Assembly (NCBI GenBank): GCA_947495165.1
Contig: CANLXM010000002.1
Location: 496,001 to 560,000 of the forward strand
Source of the DNA: an uncultured Cellulomonadaceae bacterium
GTDB taxonomy: Bacteria > Actinomycetota > Actinomycetes > Actinomycetales > Cellulomonadaceae
Reading direction: 5' to 3'
Length of the DNA stretch: 64,000 nucleotides
The number at the start of each line of letters is the position of its first letter. Positions within the stretch are counted from its first letter, which is position 1. The position numbers and the translations under genes are program-made. Positions 49,581-59,734 of the stretch are shown piece after piece. A model generated the notes under the pieces. The model saw only the letters and a program-made list of their open reading frames with translations. It searched no databases and was not told the origin of the DNA.

Positions 49581-50051
49581 TCAGGCCGGCTGCCCGTCCC
49601 CCGGCTCGTCGTCGTGCGGCGAGTCGATCCGGCACCAGCGCTCGACGACGACACCCACGACCGCGAGCACGAGCGCGCAGAGGACAGCGACGCCCGCCGC
49701 CCGCGCCCGCGAGGCGAACACCGCGATGTCGAGGTCCGGGAGCGCGACGAGGAGCTGAGCGCCGTACCACCCCACGAGGAGCGCGCCCGTGAGGGCCGCG
49801 GCCTGCGCCAGGACGGCCGTGCGGGCCGCGATCACGGGGTCCAGGCCGGGCCGACGCCCCCGGAGGTAGGCCCGGACCCGCAGGCCCGCGACGAGGGTTC
49901 CGGCGGCGATCAGCAGCACGACGGCGTCGGCCAGCACGGGCACCGGCCCGGGCCGGATTCCCTGGGGTGCGAGCAGCGCCAGCAGCGCCCAGCCACCGAC
50001 AGCGACGGCGAGCGCGAGCGCGAGCAGCCAGGCGACCCGGACCGGCTGCAT
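49581..50051 (-). CDS. DUF3180 membrane protein
   Basis: Protein of 156 aa with four predicted helices (about 8-30, 37-58, 77-98 and 115-137) and a short acidic C-terminus. DUF3180 proteins lie immediately after folK in many actinobacteria, as here; their role is unknown. The start ATG shares the region of the folBK stop (one-base overlap at 50051), indicating co-translation. Confidence 0.86.
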   Translation of the reverse strand: MQPVRVAWLLALALAVAVGGWALLALLAPQGIRPGPVPVLADAVVLLIAAGTLVAGLRVRAYLRGRRPGLDPVIAARTAVLAQAAALTGALLVGWYGAQLLVALPDLDIAVFASRARAAGVAVLCALVLAVVGVVVERWCRIDSPHDDEPGDGQPA

Positions 50052-51247
50052 CAGGAGGGCTCGGGCGGCAGCGGCACGGGCGCCGCGGCCCGGCCGGGCT
50101 GAGCCCGGACGTCGGTCTGCTCAGGCTCCGCGGGCGAGCGCGGCGCAGCGCCCTCGTTCAACCAGTCGAGCGCGAGCCAGCGGACGCCGTCCCGGTCGGG
50201 CGCCGTGGCCGCGAGGGCGTCGACCGGGCCGCCGCCGAGGCCGGGCAGGAACGCTGCGGGCTCGACCTCCGCCCACGGCTGCAGCACGAAGGCGCGCGCG
50301 TTGGCGCGGGGGTGGGGCAGCTCGAGGTCGTCGGCCGCCGCGACGAGACCGGCGACGTCGACGAGGTCGATGTCGAGCGTCCGGGCGCCCCAGCGCACCT
50401 CGCGCGTGCGGCCGTGGCGCTGCTCGACGTCCTGGCACACGTGCAGCAGCTGGCGGGGCGACAACGTGGTCGCGACGAGGACGACCGTGTTGAGGTAGTC
50501 CGGTTGCTCGGGCCCGCCCACGGCGGCCGTGCGGGCGAGGGGGGCCACCGCGAGCATCTCGATGCCGGCCGTCTGGGCGAGCTCGTGCACCGCCTCCCGG
50601 AGCGTCGCCCGGGCGTCGCCCAGGTTGGCGCCGAGCGCGAGGACGGCGCGCACCGGCCCCGGGGGCGCCTCGTCGAGCCGGTCGGGTGCGGGCGGCGCGC
50701 CGAGAGAGCCCTCCGTCGGCAGGTCCAGGGGCGAGCCGGCGGCAGGCCCCGCGTCGTCGGCGTCCGCCCGCGGTGCGCCGATCTCGGCCACGGACGCCGC
50801 GGGCCGGGCGCCAGGATCGAACCGCGCCGACGGCAGCTTGGTGCGGTCCCGGCGGATCGCCACCACCACGTCCTCGAACGGCACCGGCACCGGCGCGGAG
50901 GGCTTGTGGAGGGCGACGTCGACGGCGACGACGCCGGGTCGGTCGAGCACCAGCGCAGCGATCTGCTCCGCGACCGTCTCCACGAGGTTGACGGCCGGGC
51001 CCGCGAGGACGGCGACGACGTCCTGGGCGATGCTCGCGTAGTTGAGCGTGTGCTCGAGGTCGTCGGTCGCGGCGGCACGCCGGGTGTCGAGGTGCACGAC
51101 GACGTCCGCCACGAACGTCTGGCCCTCGGCCCGCTCGTGGTCGAGCACGCCGTGGTACCCGGTGGCGCTCAGACCCACGAGGCGGATCTGGTCGGCCGGT
51201 CGCCCGTGCTCGTCGAGCACCGGGGCTGTCGGGGGCAGGTGGGTCAC
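50051..51247 (-). CDS. folK: Bifunctional dihydroneopterin aldolase / HPPK (FolB-FolK fusion)
   Basis: A 398-aa fusion of two successive folate enzymes. The FolB domain (about 20-140) has RLVGLSATGYHGVLDHERAEGQ and LNYASIAQDV. A linker of about 60 Ala/Pro/Asp-rich residues follows. The FolK domain (about 200-360) has VLALGANLGDARATL, PDYLNTVVLVATTLSP and RWGARTLDIDLV. The last 40 residues are disordered. GTG 51247 overlaps the folP stop. Many actinobacteria encode these as separate genes or a fusion. Confidence 0.95.
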   Translation of the reverse strand: MTHLPPTAPVLDEHGRPADQIRLVGLSATGYHGVLDHERAEGQTFVADVVVHLDTRRAAATDDLEHTLNYASIAQDVVAVLAGPAVNLVETVAEQIAALVLDRPGVVAVDVALHKPSAPVPVPFEDVVVAIRRDRTKLPSARFDPGARPAASVAEIGAPRADADDAGPAAGSPLDLPTEGSLGAPPAPDRLDEAPPGPVRAVLALGANLGDARATLREAVHELAQTAGIEMLAVAPLARTAAVGGPEQPDYLNTVVLVATTLSPRQLLHVCQDVEQRHGRTREVRWGARTLDIDLVDVAGLVAAADDLELPHPRANARAFVLQPWAEVEPAAFLPGLGGGPVDALAATAPDRDGVRWLALDWLNEGAAPRSPAEPEQTDVRAQPGRAAAPVPLPPEPS

Positions 51248-52116
51248 GGGAGCTCCTGAACCTCTCGGGGGTCGGTCCACGCCTGGGCGACCCGGACCGC
51301 CGCGGCGGATCCCGCGGCGTCGTGCACCCGCACGCCCCAGGCGCCGTGCGCAGCGGCGAGCGCGGTGATCGCCGCCGTCGCGCCGTCGCGCTCGAGCGGC
51401 GGGACCGCCTGCCCGTCCGGTCCCGCGAGCAGCGTACCGAGGAATCGCTTGCGCGAGGCACCGACGAGCACGGGGTGCCCGAGCGCCATGAGCTCGTCGA
51501 GCCGGCGCAGCAGCGGCCAGTTGGCCGCGCCGGGCTTGGCGAACCCGAGCCCCGGGTCCAGCACGACCTGCGCGGGCCGCACCCCGCGCGCGACGAGCGC
51601 CGCCACGCGCTCGCCCAGCTCCCGGCACACGTCGACGACGACGTCGTCGTACGTGGCGAGGCTGTCCATCACGTCGGCGTGGCCGCGCCAGTGCATGGCG
51701 ACGTACACGACGCCCGTCTGGGCGACGACGTCGTAGATCTCCGGGTCAGCGAGCCCGCCCGAGACGTCGTTCACGATCACCGCGCCGGCCGCGACGGCGC
51801 GGGCCGCAACCTCGGCGCGCGTGGTGTCCACGGACACGACGGCGCCGCGCGCCACGAGCTCCTCGATCACCGGGACCACGCGGTCGAGCTCGGTGCCCTG
51901 GGGCACGCGTGCGGAGCCGGGCCGGGTCGACTCCCCGCCGACGTCGAGGAGGTCGGCGCCCTGGTCGAGCAGCGCGAGGCCGTGGCGCACGGCGTCGGCG
52001 GGCTCGAACCAGCGACCACCGTCTGAGAACGAGTCGGGGGTGACGTTGACGACGCCCATCACCAGGGTCCGCCCTCGCGGCAGGCTCGAGGGAAGCGGGG
52101 CGGGGTGACGGGCCAC
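51244..52116 (-). CDS. folP: Dihydropteroate synthase
   Basis: TIM-barrel enzyme of 290 aa that condenses pterin pyrophosphate with p-aminobenzoate; the sulfonamide target. Signatures are VMGVVNVTPDSFSDGG, LLDVGGESTRPGS, VNDVSGGLADPEIY, VVLDPGLGFAKPG and PVLVGASRKRFLG. The GTG at 52116 follows TAGGCT by 7 nt (52124-52129, minus strand), so besides reading from folE it may have its own leaderless promoter. Confidence 0.96.
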   Translation of the reverse strand: MARHPAPLPSSLPRGRTLVMGVVNVTPDSFSDGGRWFEPADAVRHGLALLDQGADLLDVGGESTRPGSARVPQGTELDRVVPVIEELVARGAVVSVDTTRAEVAARAVAAGAVIVNDVSGGLADPEIYDVVAQTGVVYVAMHWRGHADVMDSLATYDDVVVDVCRELGERVAALVARGVRPAQVVLDPGLGFAKPGAANWPLLRRLDELMALGHPVLVGASRKRFLGTLLAGPDGQAVPPLERDGATAAITALAAAHGAWGVRVHDAAGSAAAVRVAQAWTDPREVQELP

Positions 52117-52137
52117 GTCAGGAAGCCTAGCCGCGCC

Positions 52138-52704
52138 TCAGCGTCCGGTGATGAGGCTCATGGCCTCGGCTCGGGTGGCGCCGTCGCGCATCTGCCCGCG
52201 CACGGCCGAGGTCAGGGTCCGGGACCCCGGCTTGCGCACCCCGCGCATGGACATGCACAGGTGCTCCGCCTCGATCACGACGATCACCCCGCGGGGCGCC
52301 AGGTGCTGCACCAGGGCGTCCGCGACCTGCGTCGTCAGCCGTTCCTGGACCTGCGGCCGGCGCGCATAGAGGTCCACGAGCCGGGCGAGCTTGCTCAGCC
52401 CCGTCACCCGGCCGTCCGCTCCCGGGATGTACCCGACGTGCGCGACGCCGTGGAACGGCACGAGGTGGTGCTCGCACGTGGAGTACACCTCGATGTCGCG
52501 CACGAGGATCATCTCCTCGTGATCGATGTCGAACGTCGTGCCGAGCACGGTCTCGGGGTCCTGGTCCAGGCCCGCGAACGTCTCCGCGTACATGCGTGCG
52601 ACGCGTCCGGGGGTGTCCGTCAGCCCGTCGCGGTCTGGGTCCTCGCCGACGGCGAGGAGCAGCTCGCGGACGGCGGCCTCGGCCCGCGCGAGATCGACGC
52701 TCAC
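52138..52704 (-). CDS. folE: GTP cyclohydrolase I
   Basis: Enzyme of 188 aa converting GTP to dihydroneopterin triphosphate, entry to folate synthesis. Zinc ligands lie in [21 protein letters not shown] and [18 protein letters not shown]. Other family parts are [17 protein letters not shown] and [19 protein letters not shown]. The start overlaps the ftsH stop by four bases. Confidence 0.96.
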   Translation of the reverse strand: MSVDLARAEAAVRELLLAVGEDPDRDGLTDTPGRVARMYAETFAGLDQDPETVLGTTFDIDHEEMILVRDIEVYSTCEHHLVPFHGVAHVGYIPGADGRVTGLSKLARLVDLYARRPQVQERLTTQVADALVQHLAPRGVIVVIEAEHLCMSMRGVRKPGSRTLTSAVRGQMRDGATRAEAMSLITGR

Positions 52705-54725
52705 GGCTCGACCGTCCCGCCGTCGGGGATCTCCCCGACGGGGTCGGCCGGGCGCTCCGGCCGCGCGACGCCCTCGTCCTCGGGGATCACGGGCCCGTCC
52801 TGCGTCGCGGCCTCGGCCGGCGTGAGCACGGGCGGCCGGTCGGAGACGACGCGCTGCTCGCTCGAGAGCCAGACGTCGCGCGGCTCGCGCTTGACCACGG
52901 GCGCGAAGATCTCGGCGAGCTCCTTCTGGTTGAGCGTCTCCTTGTCGAGCAGCTCGAGCACCAGGCGGTCGAGGACGTCGCGGTACTGGACGAGCACCTC
53001 CCAGGCCTCGTCGTGCCCGGCCTCGATGAGCTTGCGGACCTCGTGGTCCACCGTGCCCGCGACGGCCTCGGAGTAGTCGCGCTGGTGGCCCATGTCGCGC
53101 CCCAGGAACGGTTCCCCGCCCGAGGTCCCGAGCTTGATCGCCCCGACGCGCTCGGACATGCCGTACTCGGTGACCATCTTCCGCGCGATCGAGCTGGCCT
53201 TCTCGATGTCGTTCGAGGCGCCGGTCGTCGGGTCGTGGAACACGAGCTCCTCGGCCACGCGTCCACCCATCGCGTACGCGATCTGGTCGAGCAGCTCGTT
53301 GCGGGTGGTCGAGTACTTGTCCTGCGTGGGCATGACCATCGTGTAGCCCAGCGCCCGCCCGCGCGGCAGGATCGTCACCTTCGTGACGGGGTCCGTGTAC
53401 CGCATCGCGGCCGCCACGAGCGCGTGGCCGCCCTCGTGGTACGCCGTGATCTTCTGCTCCTTGACGTTCATGACCCGCGTGCGCTTCTGCGGACCGGCGA
53501 TCACGCGGTCGATCGCCTCGTCGAGGGCGCGGTCGTCGATCAGCTGCGCGCCGCTGCGGGCCGTCAGCAGGGCCGCCTCGTTGAGCACGTTGGCGAGGTC
53601 CGCGCCTGTGAAGCCGGGCGTGCGGCGCGCGACCGTGGCGAGGTCGATGCCCTCGACGATCGGCTTGCCCCGCGCGTGCACCTTGAGGATCGCCTCGCGG
53701 CCCTTGAGGTCCGGCGCCTCAACGGCGATCTGACGGTCGAAGCGGCCCGGGCGCAGCAGCGCGGGGTCGAGGATGTCGGGGCGGTTGGTCGCCGCGATGA
53801 GGATGACGTTCGCCTTGGGGTCGAACCCGTCCATCTCGACGAGCAGCTGGTTGAGGGTCTGCTCGCGCTCGTCGTGCCCGCCGCCCATGCCGGCGCCACG
53901 GTGCCGGCCGACGGCGTCGATCTCGTCGACGAAGATGATCGCGGGCGCGTTCTCCTTGGCCTGCTGGAACAGGTCACGCACGCGGCTGGCACCGACGCCG
54001 ACGAACATCTCGACGAAGTCCGAGCCCGAGATCGTGTAGAACGGCACCCCGGCCTCGCCGGCGACGGCCCGCGCGAGCAGCGTCTTGCCGGTCCCGGGCG
54101 GTCCGTACAGAAGCACGCCCTTGGGGATCTTCGCGCCCACGGCCTGGAACTTCGCGGGCTCGGAGAGGAACTCCTTGATCTCGTGCAGCTCCTCGACGGC
54201 CTCCTCGGCCCCCGCGACGTCCGCGAACGTGACCTGCGGGCTCTCCTTGCCGACGAGCTTGGCCTTGGACTTGCCGAAGCCCATGACGCGCGAGCCGCCG
54301 CCCTGCATGCGCGACATCAGGAAGAAGAACAGGAGCGCGATGATCACGAACGGCACGAGGATCGACAGCATCGACAGCCAGAAGCTCGGCTGCGACACGC
54401 GGGAGTCGAAGCCCTCGGCCGGGTCCGCCGCGGCGATCGCGTCGACGACGCTCTCGCCCTGCGGGTCGACGTAGTAGAACTCGACGACCTTGCCGAGGTT
54501 GTCGCCGTCGACCGTGTAGTCCGCCGCGAGGGTCAGCTCGACGCGCTGCTCGCCGTCGACGACGAGCGCGCTCTTCACCTTGCCCTCGGTGATGAGCTCG
54601 AGGCCCTGGGAGGTGTCGATGCGCTCGATCTTGGGGGTCGTCAGGGTCGAGTAGCCGATCCAGAGCAGGACCAGACCGAGCGCGATCCACACGTAGGGTC
54701 CGCCGAACAGCCGCTTCATCTTCAT
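52701..54725 (-). CDS. ftsH: ATP-dependent zinc metalloprotease FtsH
   Basis: Membrane-bound AAA protease of 674 aa that degrades misfolded membrane and some regulatory proteins. Helices lie at about 11-27 and 117-137 with an extracytoplasmic domain between. The AAA module has Walker A GPPGTGKT (208-215), Walker B/DEID 267-270 and a second region of homology near 316-330. The zinc protease motif is HEGGH (430-434). A Pro-rich C-terminus is disordered. Located between hpt and folE, the usual actinobacterial order. Confidence 0.97.
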   Translation of the reverse strand: MKMKRLFGGPYVWIALGLVLLWIGYSTLTTPKIERIDTSQGLELITEGKVKSALVVDGEQRVELTLAADYTVDGDNLGKVVEFYYVDPQGESVVDAIAAADPAEGFDSRVSQPSFWLSMLSILVPFVIIALLFFFLMSRMQGGGSRVMGFGKSKAKLVGKESPQVTFADVAGAEEAVEELHEIKEFLSEPAKFQAVGAKIPKGVLLYGPPGTGKTLLARAVAGEAGVPFYTISGSDFVEMFVGVGASRVRDLFQQAKENAPAIIFVDEIDAVGRHRGAGMGGGHDEREQTLNQLLVEMDGFDPKANVILIAATNRPDILDPALLRPGRFDRQIAVEAPDLKGREAILKVHARGKPIVEGIDLATVARRTPGFTGADLANVLNEAALLTARSGAQLIDDRALDEAIDRVIAGPQKRTRVMNVKEQKITAYHEGGHALVAAAMRYTDPVTKVTILPRGRALGYTMVMPTQDKYSTTRNELLDQIAYAMGGRVAEELVFHDPTTGASNDIEKASSIARKMVTEYGMSERVGAIKLGTSGGEPFLGRDMGHQRDYSEAVAGTVDHEVRKLIEAGHDEAWEVLVQYRDVLDRLVLELLDKETLNQKELAEIFAPVVKREPRDVWLSSEQRVVSDRPPVLTPAEAATQDGPVIPEDEGVARPERPADPVGEIPDGGTVEP

Positions 54726-54877
54726 CCGTGTACCGGGCCGCCCCGGGTCCTTCCGCTCGACTCGCCTGCTTCCGCCTTGGAAGTTACACGCGAATCCTGG
54801 AGATCGGCTGATTGTTCGCCGAGGGCATCACGCGCTGGACGTGCCCGCGGGTCCGCAGGCGCGTCCGCGGCGCTCGG

Positions 54878-55432
54878 TCACTCCGCGTAGACGTGCGGCG
54901 CGAGCGTGCCGACGAACGGCAGGTTGCGGTACTTCTCCGCGTAGTCGAGGCCGTAGCCGATGACGAACTCGTTCGGGATGTCGAAGCCGACGTAGCGCAC
55001 GTCGATCTCGACCTTGACGGCCTCCGGCTTGCGCAGCATCGCGGCCACCTCGACCGACTTGGGGCCGCGGCTGCGCAGGTTCGACAGCAGCCACGAGAGC
55101 GTCAGGCCGGAGTCGACGATGTCCTCGACGATGAGGACGTTGCGGCCCGTGAGGTCGGCGTCGAGGTCCTTGAGGATCCGCACCACGCCGGACGACCGGG
55201 TGCCGGAGCCGTAGGACGAGACGGCCATCCAGTCCATCTCCGCCGGGTGGTGCAGCTTGCGCGCGAGGTCCGCCATCACCATCACGGCCCCCTTGAGCAC
55301 GCCCACCAGGAGCAGGTCCTCGCCCGCGTAGTCCGCGTCGATCTGGGCGGCCATCTCGCCCAGTCGCGTCGAGAGCTGCTCCTCGGTCAGCAGCACGGAC
55401 TCGAGGTCGCTACCGATGTCTGACTGGTCCAC
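54878..55432 (-). CDS. hpt: Hypoxanthine phosphoribosyltransferase
   Basis: Purine-salvage enzyme of 184 aa. The PRPP-binding signature is [18 protein letters not shown] (about 98-115). Others are [16 protein letters not shown] near residue 43 and [23 protein letters not shown] at the C-terminal substrate end. GTG start 12 bp after the tilS stop. Follows tilS and precedes ftsH, a conserved order in many bacteria. The 152 bp before ftsH has no gene. Confidence 0.96.
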   Translation of the reverse strand: MDQSDIGSDLESVLLTEEQLSTRLGEMAAQIDADYAGEDLLLVGVLKGAVMVMADLARKLHHPAEMDWMAVSSYGSGTRSSGVVRILKDLDADLTGRNVLIVEDIVDSGLTLSWLLSNLRSRGPKSVEVAAMLRKPEAVKVEIDVRYVGFDIPNEFVIGYGLDYAEKYRNLPFVGTLAPHVYAE

Positions 55433-55444
55433 GACGAAAGCTCC

Positions 55445-56476
55445 TCATGCGGGGGTGGGGGTGTGCAGGACAAGCCTGCCACACCTGCGCTGGGCCCTGA
55501 CCCCGCCCGGGAGGTGGGCCGGGCCCTGCCCGTGCCAGGCGACGACGAGGGCGTCGAGCTGGCCCAGGTGCACCTGGGTCAGCGCCCCCGCACCCGCGGC
55601 CGCCGCCGCAGCGCGCAGCACCCGCCGTCGCACGGCCGCCGGTGCCTCGGCGAGCGCAGCGGTGTCGAGGCCGGTGGCGGTCGTGGCCCGGGCACGCAGC
55701 GCGTCGGCCAGCTCCTCGAGGGCGGCGTCGTCGTCGCGCAGCAGGGCCGCGGTGCGCGCGAGCGCGGCCGGCACGCCCGGCCCGAGCACGCGCACGATCT
55801 CGGGCAGCACGCTGGCACGGACCTGGGAGCGCAGAGGCCACCCGGCGCCGTCGGGCGGCGCGGCGTTGGTCGGGTCCTGCCAGGGCGTGAGCCCCAGGTC
55901 AGCGCAGATCTGCTCCGTCTGCGTCCGGCGCAGCTCGAGGAACGGCCGACGCAGCGCTCCCCGGGCCGCCGGCATCCCGGCCAGGGCCCGCGCGCCGGAG
56001 CCGCGAGCGAGCGCGAGCAGCACCGTCTCGGCCTGGTCGTCGAGCGTGTGGCCGAGCAGGATCGGCCCGGTCGGCACGCGCTCGGCCCGCACCGCCTCGA
56101 GGGCCGCGTACCGGGCGCTGCGGGCCGCAGCCTCGGGACCGCCGGCGGCGGCCACGACCACAGGCACGACGACGGCCTCGAGACCGAGGTCCCGGCACTG
56201 CGCGGCCGCGCGGTCCGCGACCGCCGCGCTGCCCGGCTGCAGCCCGTGGTCCACGACGACCGCGAGCCCACGCAGCCCCTCGAGCGCGACGCACGCCGCG
56301 AGCGCGAGCGAGTCCGCTCCGCCCGAGCACGCGACGAGGACCTGCGGGCCTTCGTCGCCCCGGGGCTCGCCCGGCGCGACCGCCGTGCCCGTGTCGGGCC
56401 CGACCGCGGCGGCACCGGCCGCGACCGCGGCCCGCACCGCCCTGCGGCCGGCGACGACGTCAGGCGTCGGCAGCAC
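55445..56476 (-). CDS. tilS: tRNA(Ile)-lysidine synthetase
   Basis: N-type ATP pyrophosphatase of 343 aa that modifies the CAU anticodon of tRNA-Ile to lysidine. The PP-loop is [13 protein letters not shown] (SGGxDS). Other landmarks are [17 protein letters not shown] and [31 protein letters not shown] start 3 bp after the metalloprotease stop. About 50 aa N-terminal to the PP-loop are Ala/Gly-rich. Essential decoding enzyme. Confidence 0.94.
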   Translation of the reverse strand: MLPTPDVVAGRRAVRAAVAAGAAAVGPDTGTAVAPGEPRGDEGPQVLVACSGGADSLALAACVALEGLRGLAVVVDHGLQPGSAAVADRAAAQCRDLGLEAVVVPVVVAAAGGPEAAARSARYAALEAVRAERVPTGPILLGHTLDDQAETVLLALARGSGARALAGMPAARGALRRPFLELRRTQTEQICADLGLTPWQDPTNAAPPDGAGWPLRSQVRASVLPEIVRVLGPGVPAALARTAALLRDDDAALEELADALRARATTATGLDTAALAEAPAAVRRRVLRAAAAAAGAGALTQVHLGQLDALVVAWHGQGPAHLPGGVRAQRRCGRLVLHTPTPA

Positions 56477-56479
56477 GGG

Positions 56480-57544
56480 TCAGCCGTGGACGCGACGCAG
56501 CCACGCGGCCGGGTCGGAGATCTCGCGCGGGGTCGGCAGGTGCTCAGGCCCCTCCCACACCACGTTCAGCGCGGTGGACCCGGCCCGGCGTCGCACGCCG
56601 CGGACGAAGGCCGCGCCGTCGACGTACTGCGCGATCTTCGCGTCCATGCCGAGCACCTTGCGGAGCACGAGGTCCGTGCCGCGCGGGCTGGACCGACGAG
56701 CGTCGAACGCCTTGCGGATCGCCCGGACGCTCGGCACGACCTTGGGCCCGACGACGTCCATCATGACGTCAGCGTGCCCCTCGAGCAGGGACATGACGGC
56801 CGCGACCTGCGCCATCTGCTCCCGCTGGCTCGGCGTGAGGAGCCGCTCCGCGAGCGGCGTCCCCGCGGGCTGGCGCACGAACCGGCGCACGAGGTCCGCA
56901 GCGGCGCGCGTGCGCGCCAGCGGCGAGCCCTCCCCCACGGCCGTCGCCGTCGCCGTGACCTCGCGGAGCAGGTCGCCCACGCGCGAGCGGAGGTGGTCGA
57001 CCAGCCACGGCGCTGCACCGAACTGCAGCGCGTGGGTCTGCTCGTGCAGGCACACCCAGAGCCGGAAGTCGTCGGCGTCGAGCCGCAGCTGCTGCTGGAC
57101 GCGGAGCACGTTCGGGGCCACGAGCAGCAGCGTGGCCTCGTCGCCGAACGGGTCGAGCTGCCCGAGCACCTTGGTCGAGAGCATCGCGAGGGTGCCCCCG
57201 ATCTCGAGCCCTCCCACCACGGCGGCGACCGGGTCGTCCGAGCCGCGGCCCGGGGGCGCCACGTGCTCGAGCAGCCCCTGCATCGAGCGCGCGTTCGCCC
57301 GCACCCACCCGGCGCGGTCGACGACGAGCACCCGGGCGGGTCCCGCGCCCTCGGCGAACGTCATCCGGGTGACGTCGGCGACGTGCGGCACCGCACGGTG
57401 GGCGCTCGCGCGCAGGGCCTCGACGTGCTCGCGAAGCTCGTCGCGCTGCGCCGTCGGGCCCGCCGGAGCCAGCAGGCCGCCGGCGCGCGCCGCCAGCGGC
57501 CAGTCGACCGCGTCGGTCAACGTCGCGGCCGAGGCGTCGCTCAC
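56480..57544 (-). CDS. Zinc-dependent metalloprotease (DUF2342/TIGR03624 type)
   Basis: Protein of 354 aa matching an actinobacterial family whose members lie between dacB and tilS. A zincin motif HEQTH is in LWVCLHEQTHALQFGAAPWLVDHL; a later acidic helix MSLLEGHADVMMDVVGP may give the third ligand (ExxxD). The substrate is unknown, and coenzyme-F420 linkage sometimes written for this family is unproven. GTG at 57544 overlaps the dacB stop (GTGA). Confidence 0.88.
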   Translation of the reverse strand: MSDASAATLTDAVDWPLAARAGGLLAPAGPTAQRDELREHVEALRASAHRAVPHVADVTRMTFAEGAGPARVLVVDRAGWVRANARSMQGLLEHVAPPGRGSDDPVAAVVGGLEIGGTLAMLSTKVLGQLDPFGDEATLLLVAPNVLRVQQQLRLDADDFRLWVCLHEQTHALQFGAAPWLVDHLRSRVGDLLREVTATATAVGEGSPLARTRAAADLVRRFVRQPAGTPLAERLLTPSQREQMAQVAAVMSLLEGHADVMMDVVGPKVVPSVRAIRKAFDARRSSPRGTDLVLRKVLGMDAKIAQYVDGAAFVRGVRRRAGSTALNVVWEGPEHLPTPREISDPAAWLRRVHG

Positions 57545-58956
57545 GAGCACCCGCAGGCGGCGACGGCGCTCACGAACTTGTCGACCGTGGCCCGCGAGCC
57601 CCACGCGCCACCCTCCGGTGCGCGGTCGACCATGACGGCGAAGAACAGCTGGCGCCCGTCCGCCGTGACGATCGTGCCGGCGAGGCCCGTGGTCCGCGGC
57701 AGGGAGCCGGTCTTCGCGCGCAGCAGGCCGCGGGCAGGCGACTCGAGGAACCGGTCGTACAGCGTGCCCGAGAGGCCCGCGACCGGCAGGCCAACGATCG
57801 CGCGGCGCAGCTCGGGGTGCTCGTCGGAGGCCGCGCGCTGCAACGTCTGCACGAGGGCGCGGGGCGGGATCCTCGACCCGTCCCCGAGGCCGCTGCAGTC
57901 CGCGAGCGTGATGCCCGAGACGTCGACACCCGCCCGGCCGACTGCCGCGAGGACGGCGGCCGTCGCGCCGTCGAACGAGCCCGGCAGCCCGGCCTCGAGC
58001 GCCACGAGCCGCCCGAGCACCTCCGCGACCGTGTTGTCCGAGGTCTTGAGGACGTAGTCCACGATCTCTCCGAGCGGGGCGGAGGAGACCGAGCCCAGGA
58101 CCTCGGGCTCGCCCTCGACGACGAGCCGCGCCACGTCTCCCACGACCTCGATGCCGCTCGCGGCCAGGGCCCGGGCGAACTCCTGCGCCGCGGCGAGGGA
58201 CGGGTCGGCGAACCGCGGCACGTACTGGCCCTCCTCGGTGCGGCCGACGTCGACCGCGACCGCCGTGACGGGCGCGACGTAGCCGAGCCGCACGTTCGCG
58301 TCGAGCCACGTGTCGGAGACGGCGGGGCCCGTGAAGAGGCTGTCGTCCAGGCGGACCGTGACCTCGGTCTGCCCTCGCGCGGTGAGCGCGTCCGCCACCT
58401 CGCCCGCGAGGTCGGCGAGGCCGGCGCGGGCGGTCACCGACGTCGGGTCGCCGGCGCCCGGCGCGAGCATCATGTCGCCGCCCCCGACGAGCACCACCTC
58501 GCCCGCCGTCGCCTGGACGACGCGGGTGTCGAGCGTGCGCTCGGCGCTCAGCGTCGTCAAGGCCGCGACGCCGGTCAGCAGCTTGACGGTCGACGCCGGC
58601 ACCTGGGCGGCGTCGGGCTCGTACGCGGCGAGGTCTTGCCCGGTGAGCGCGTCCGTGACGAGGACGCCCACGCTCCGACCGACGAGGTCCTCCTCCTCGG
58701 TCAGCGCCGCGACGAGAGTGGCGAGCTGGTCGGGCGCCGGTGCGGGCGCCTCCGGGTCGAGCAGCATCGCCGTCGAGGTGATCTCACCGCCGAGCACGGC
58801 CCCGGGCGCGGTCGGGAACGGGGCCGGAGGGTCCGGGACCGGCGCGTTCGTCAGGAAGCCGGGCACGACGTCGTAGATGTCCCCGGCGACGTAGCCGCCA
58901 CCCGCGAGCAGGGCGAAGGTCACCGTGACTCCCGCCACACGAGCCGCGAGCCCCAT
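57541..58956 (-). CDS. dacB: D-alanyl-D-alanine carboxypeptidase/endopeptidase (PBP4/DacB type)
   Basis: Penicillin-binding peptidase S13 of 471 aa that trims or cleaves peptidoglycan peptide links outside the membrane. A membrane anchor/signal lies at about 5-28. Catalytic motifs are ASTVK (SxxK), SDN (in [15 protein letters not shown]) and KTG ([12 protein letters not shown]). The ATG at 58956 has GGAGGTAGGG upstream; a longer in-frame version is rejected. First gene of the minus-strand series, divergent from ppa. Confidence 0.95.
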   Translation of the reverse strand: MGLAARVAGVTVTFALLAGGGYVAGDIYDVVPGFLTNAPVPDPPAPFPTAPGAVLGGEITSTAMLLDPEAPAPAPDQLATLVAALTEEEDLVGRSVGVLVTDALTGQDLAAYEPDAAQVPASTVKLLTGVAALTTLSAERTLDTRVVQATAGEVVLVGGGDMMLAPGAGDPTSVTARAGLADLAGEVADALTARGQTEVTVRLDDSLFTGPAVSDTWLDANVRLGYVAPVTAVAVDVGRTEEGQYVPRFADPSLAAAQEFARALAASGIEVVGDVARLVVEGEPEVLGSVSSAPLGEIVDYVLKTSDNTVAEVLGRLVALEAGLPGSFDGATAAVLAAVGRAGVDVSGITLADCSGLGDGSRIPPRALVQTLQRAASDEHPELRRAIVGLPVAGLSGTLYDRFLESPARGLLRAKTGSLPRTTGLAGTIVTADGRQLFFAVMVDRAPEGGAWGSRATVDKFVSAVAACGCS

Positions 58957-59149
58957 CCCTACCTCCGGTGTCCGACGTCGTTCACAACATACGCTGTCCG
59001 TACGCCACACTAGAGGCACGGCTGAGGGGCGCCCGTCGTCGGGCGCGTCGTTCCGCGCCCGCGGACGGCCCCACATGACGATGGTTACTGCTCGCCGCAG
59101 CGAGGTCGGTCAGCGCCGACCGGCTCGCCGGCGAAACTGGAGGAGAACA

Positions 59150-59650
59150 GTGGAGTTCGACGTCACGATCGAGATCCCCAAGGGTCAGCGCAACAAGTAC
59201 GAGGTCGACCACCACACCGGTCGCATCCGTCTCGACCGGATGCTCTTCACCTCCACGCGGTACCCGGACGACTACGGCTTCATCGAGGGCACCCTCGGCG
59301 AGGACGGCGACCCGCTGGACGCGCTGGTCCTGCTGGAGGAGCCGACGTTCCCGGGCTGCCTGATCCGCTGCCGTGCGCTCGGCATGTTCCGCATGCGCGA
59401 CGAGGCCGGGGGCGACGACAAGGTGCTGTGCGTGCCGACGGGCGACCAGCGCGCCGCGTGGCGCCAGGACATCGACGACGTCTCGGACTACCACCGTCTT
59501 GAGATCCAGCACTTCTTCGAGGTCTACAAGGACCTCGAGCCGGGCAAGTCCGTCGAGGGCGCCCACTGGACCGGTCGCGAGGAGGCGGAGGCCGAGATCG
59601 AGCGCTCCCGCCAGCGCGCCGTCGACTCGGGGTACTACTCCGGGCACTGA
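59150..59650 (+). CDS. ppa: Inorganic pyrophosphatase (family I)
   Basis: Cytoplasmic enzyme of 166 aa hydrolysing pyrophosphate to phosphate with Mg. The metal-binding signature is [11 protein letters not shown], and [13 protein letters not shown] precedes it. The GTG at 59150 has AGGAG upstream; an in-frame frame open from 58925 is not supported. Length is normal. Convergent with the NlpC/P60 gene, with a 20-bp terminator between. Confidence 0.96.
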   Translation: MEFDVTIEIPKGQRNKYEVDHHTGRIRLDRMLFTSTRYPDDYGFIEGTLGEDGDPLDALVLLEEPTFPGCLIRCRALGMFRMRDEAGGDDKVLCVPTGDQRAAWRQDIDDVSDYHRLEIQHFFEVYKDLEPGKSVEGAHWTGREEAEAEIERSRQRAVDSGYYSGH

Positions 59651-59656
59651 CGTCCA

Positions 59657-59712
59657 GCACGACGAAGCCGCCCCGCTCGGACCTCGGTCTGGGCGGGGCG
59701 GCTTCGTCGTGC
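59657..59712. terminator. Bidirectional terminator between ppa and the NlpC/P60 gene
   Basis: Perfect 20-bp stem (59657-59676 / 59693-59712) around a 16-nt loop, with GCTTCGTCGT on the ppa side. Confidence 0.85.
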
Positions 59713-59734
59713 CGGCGTGGTGCGCGCTGGTGCG

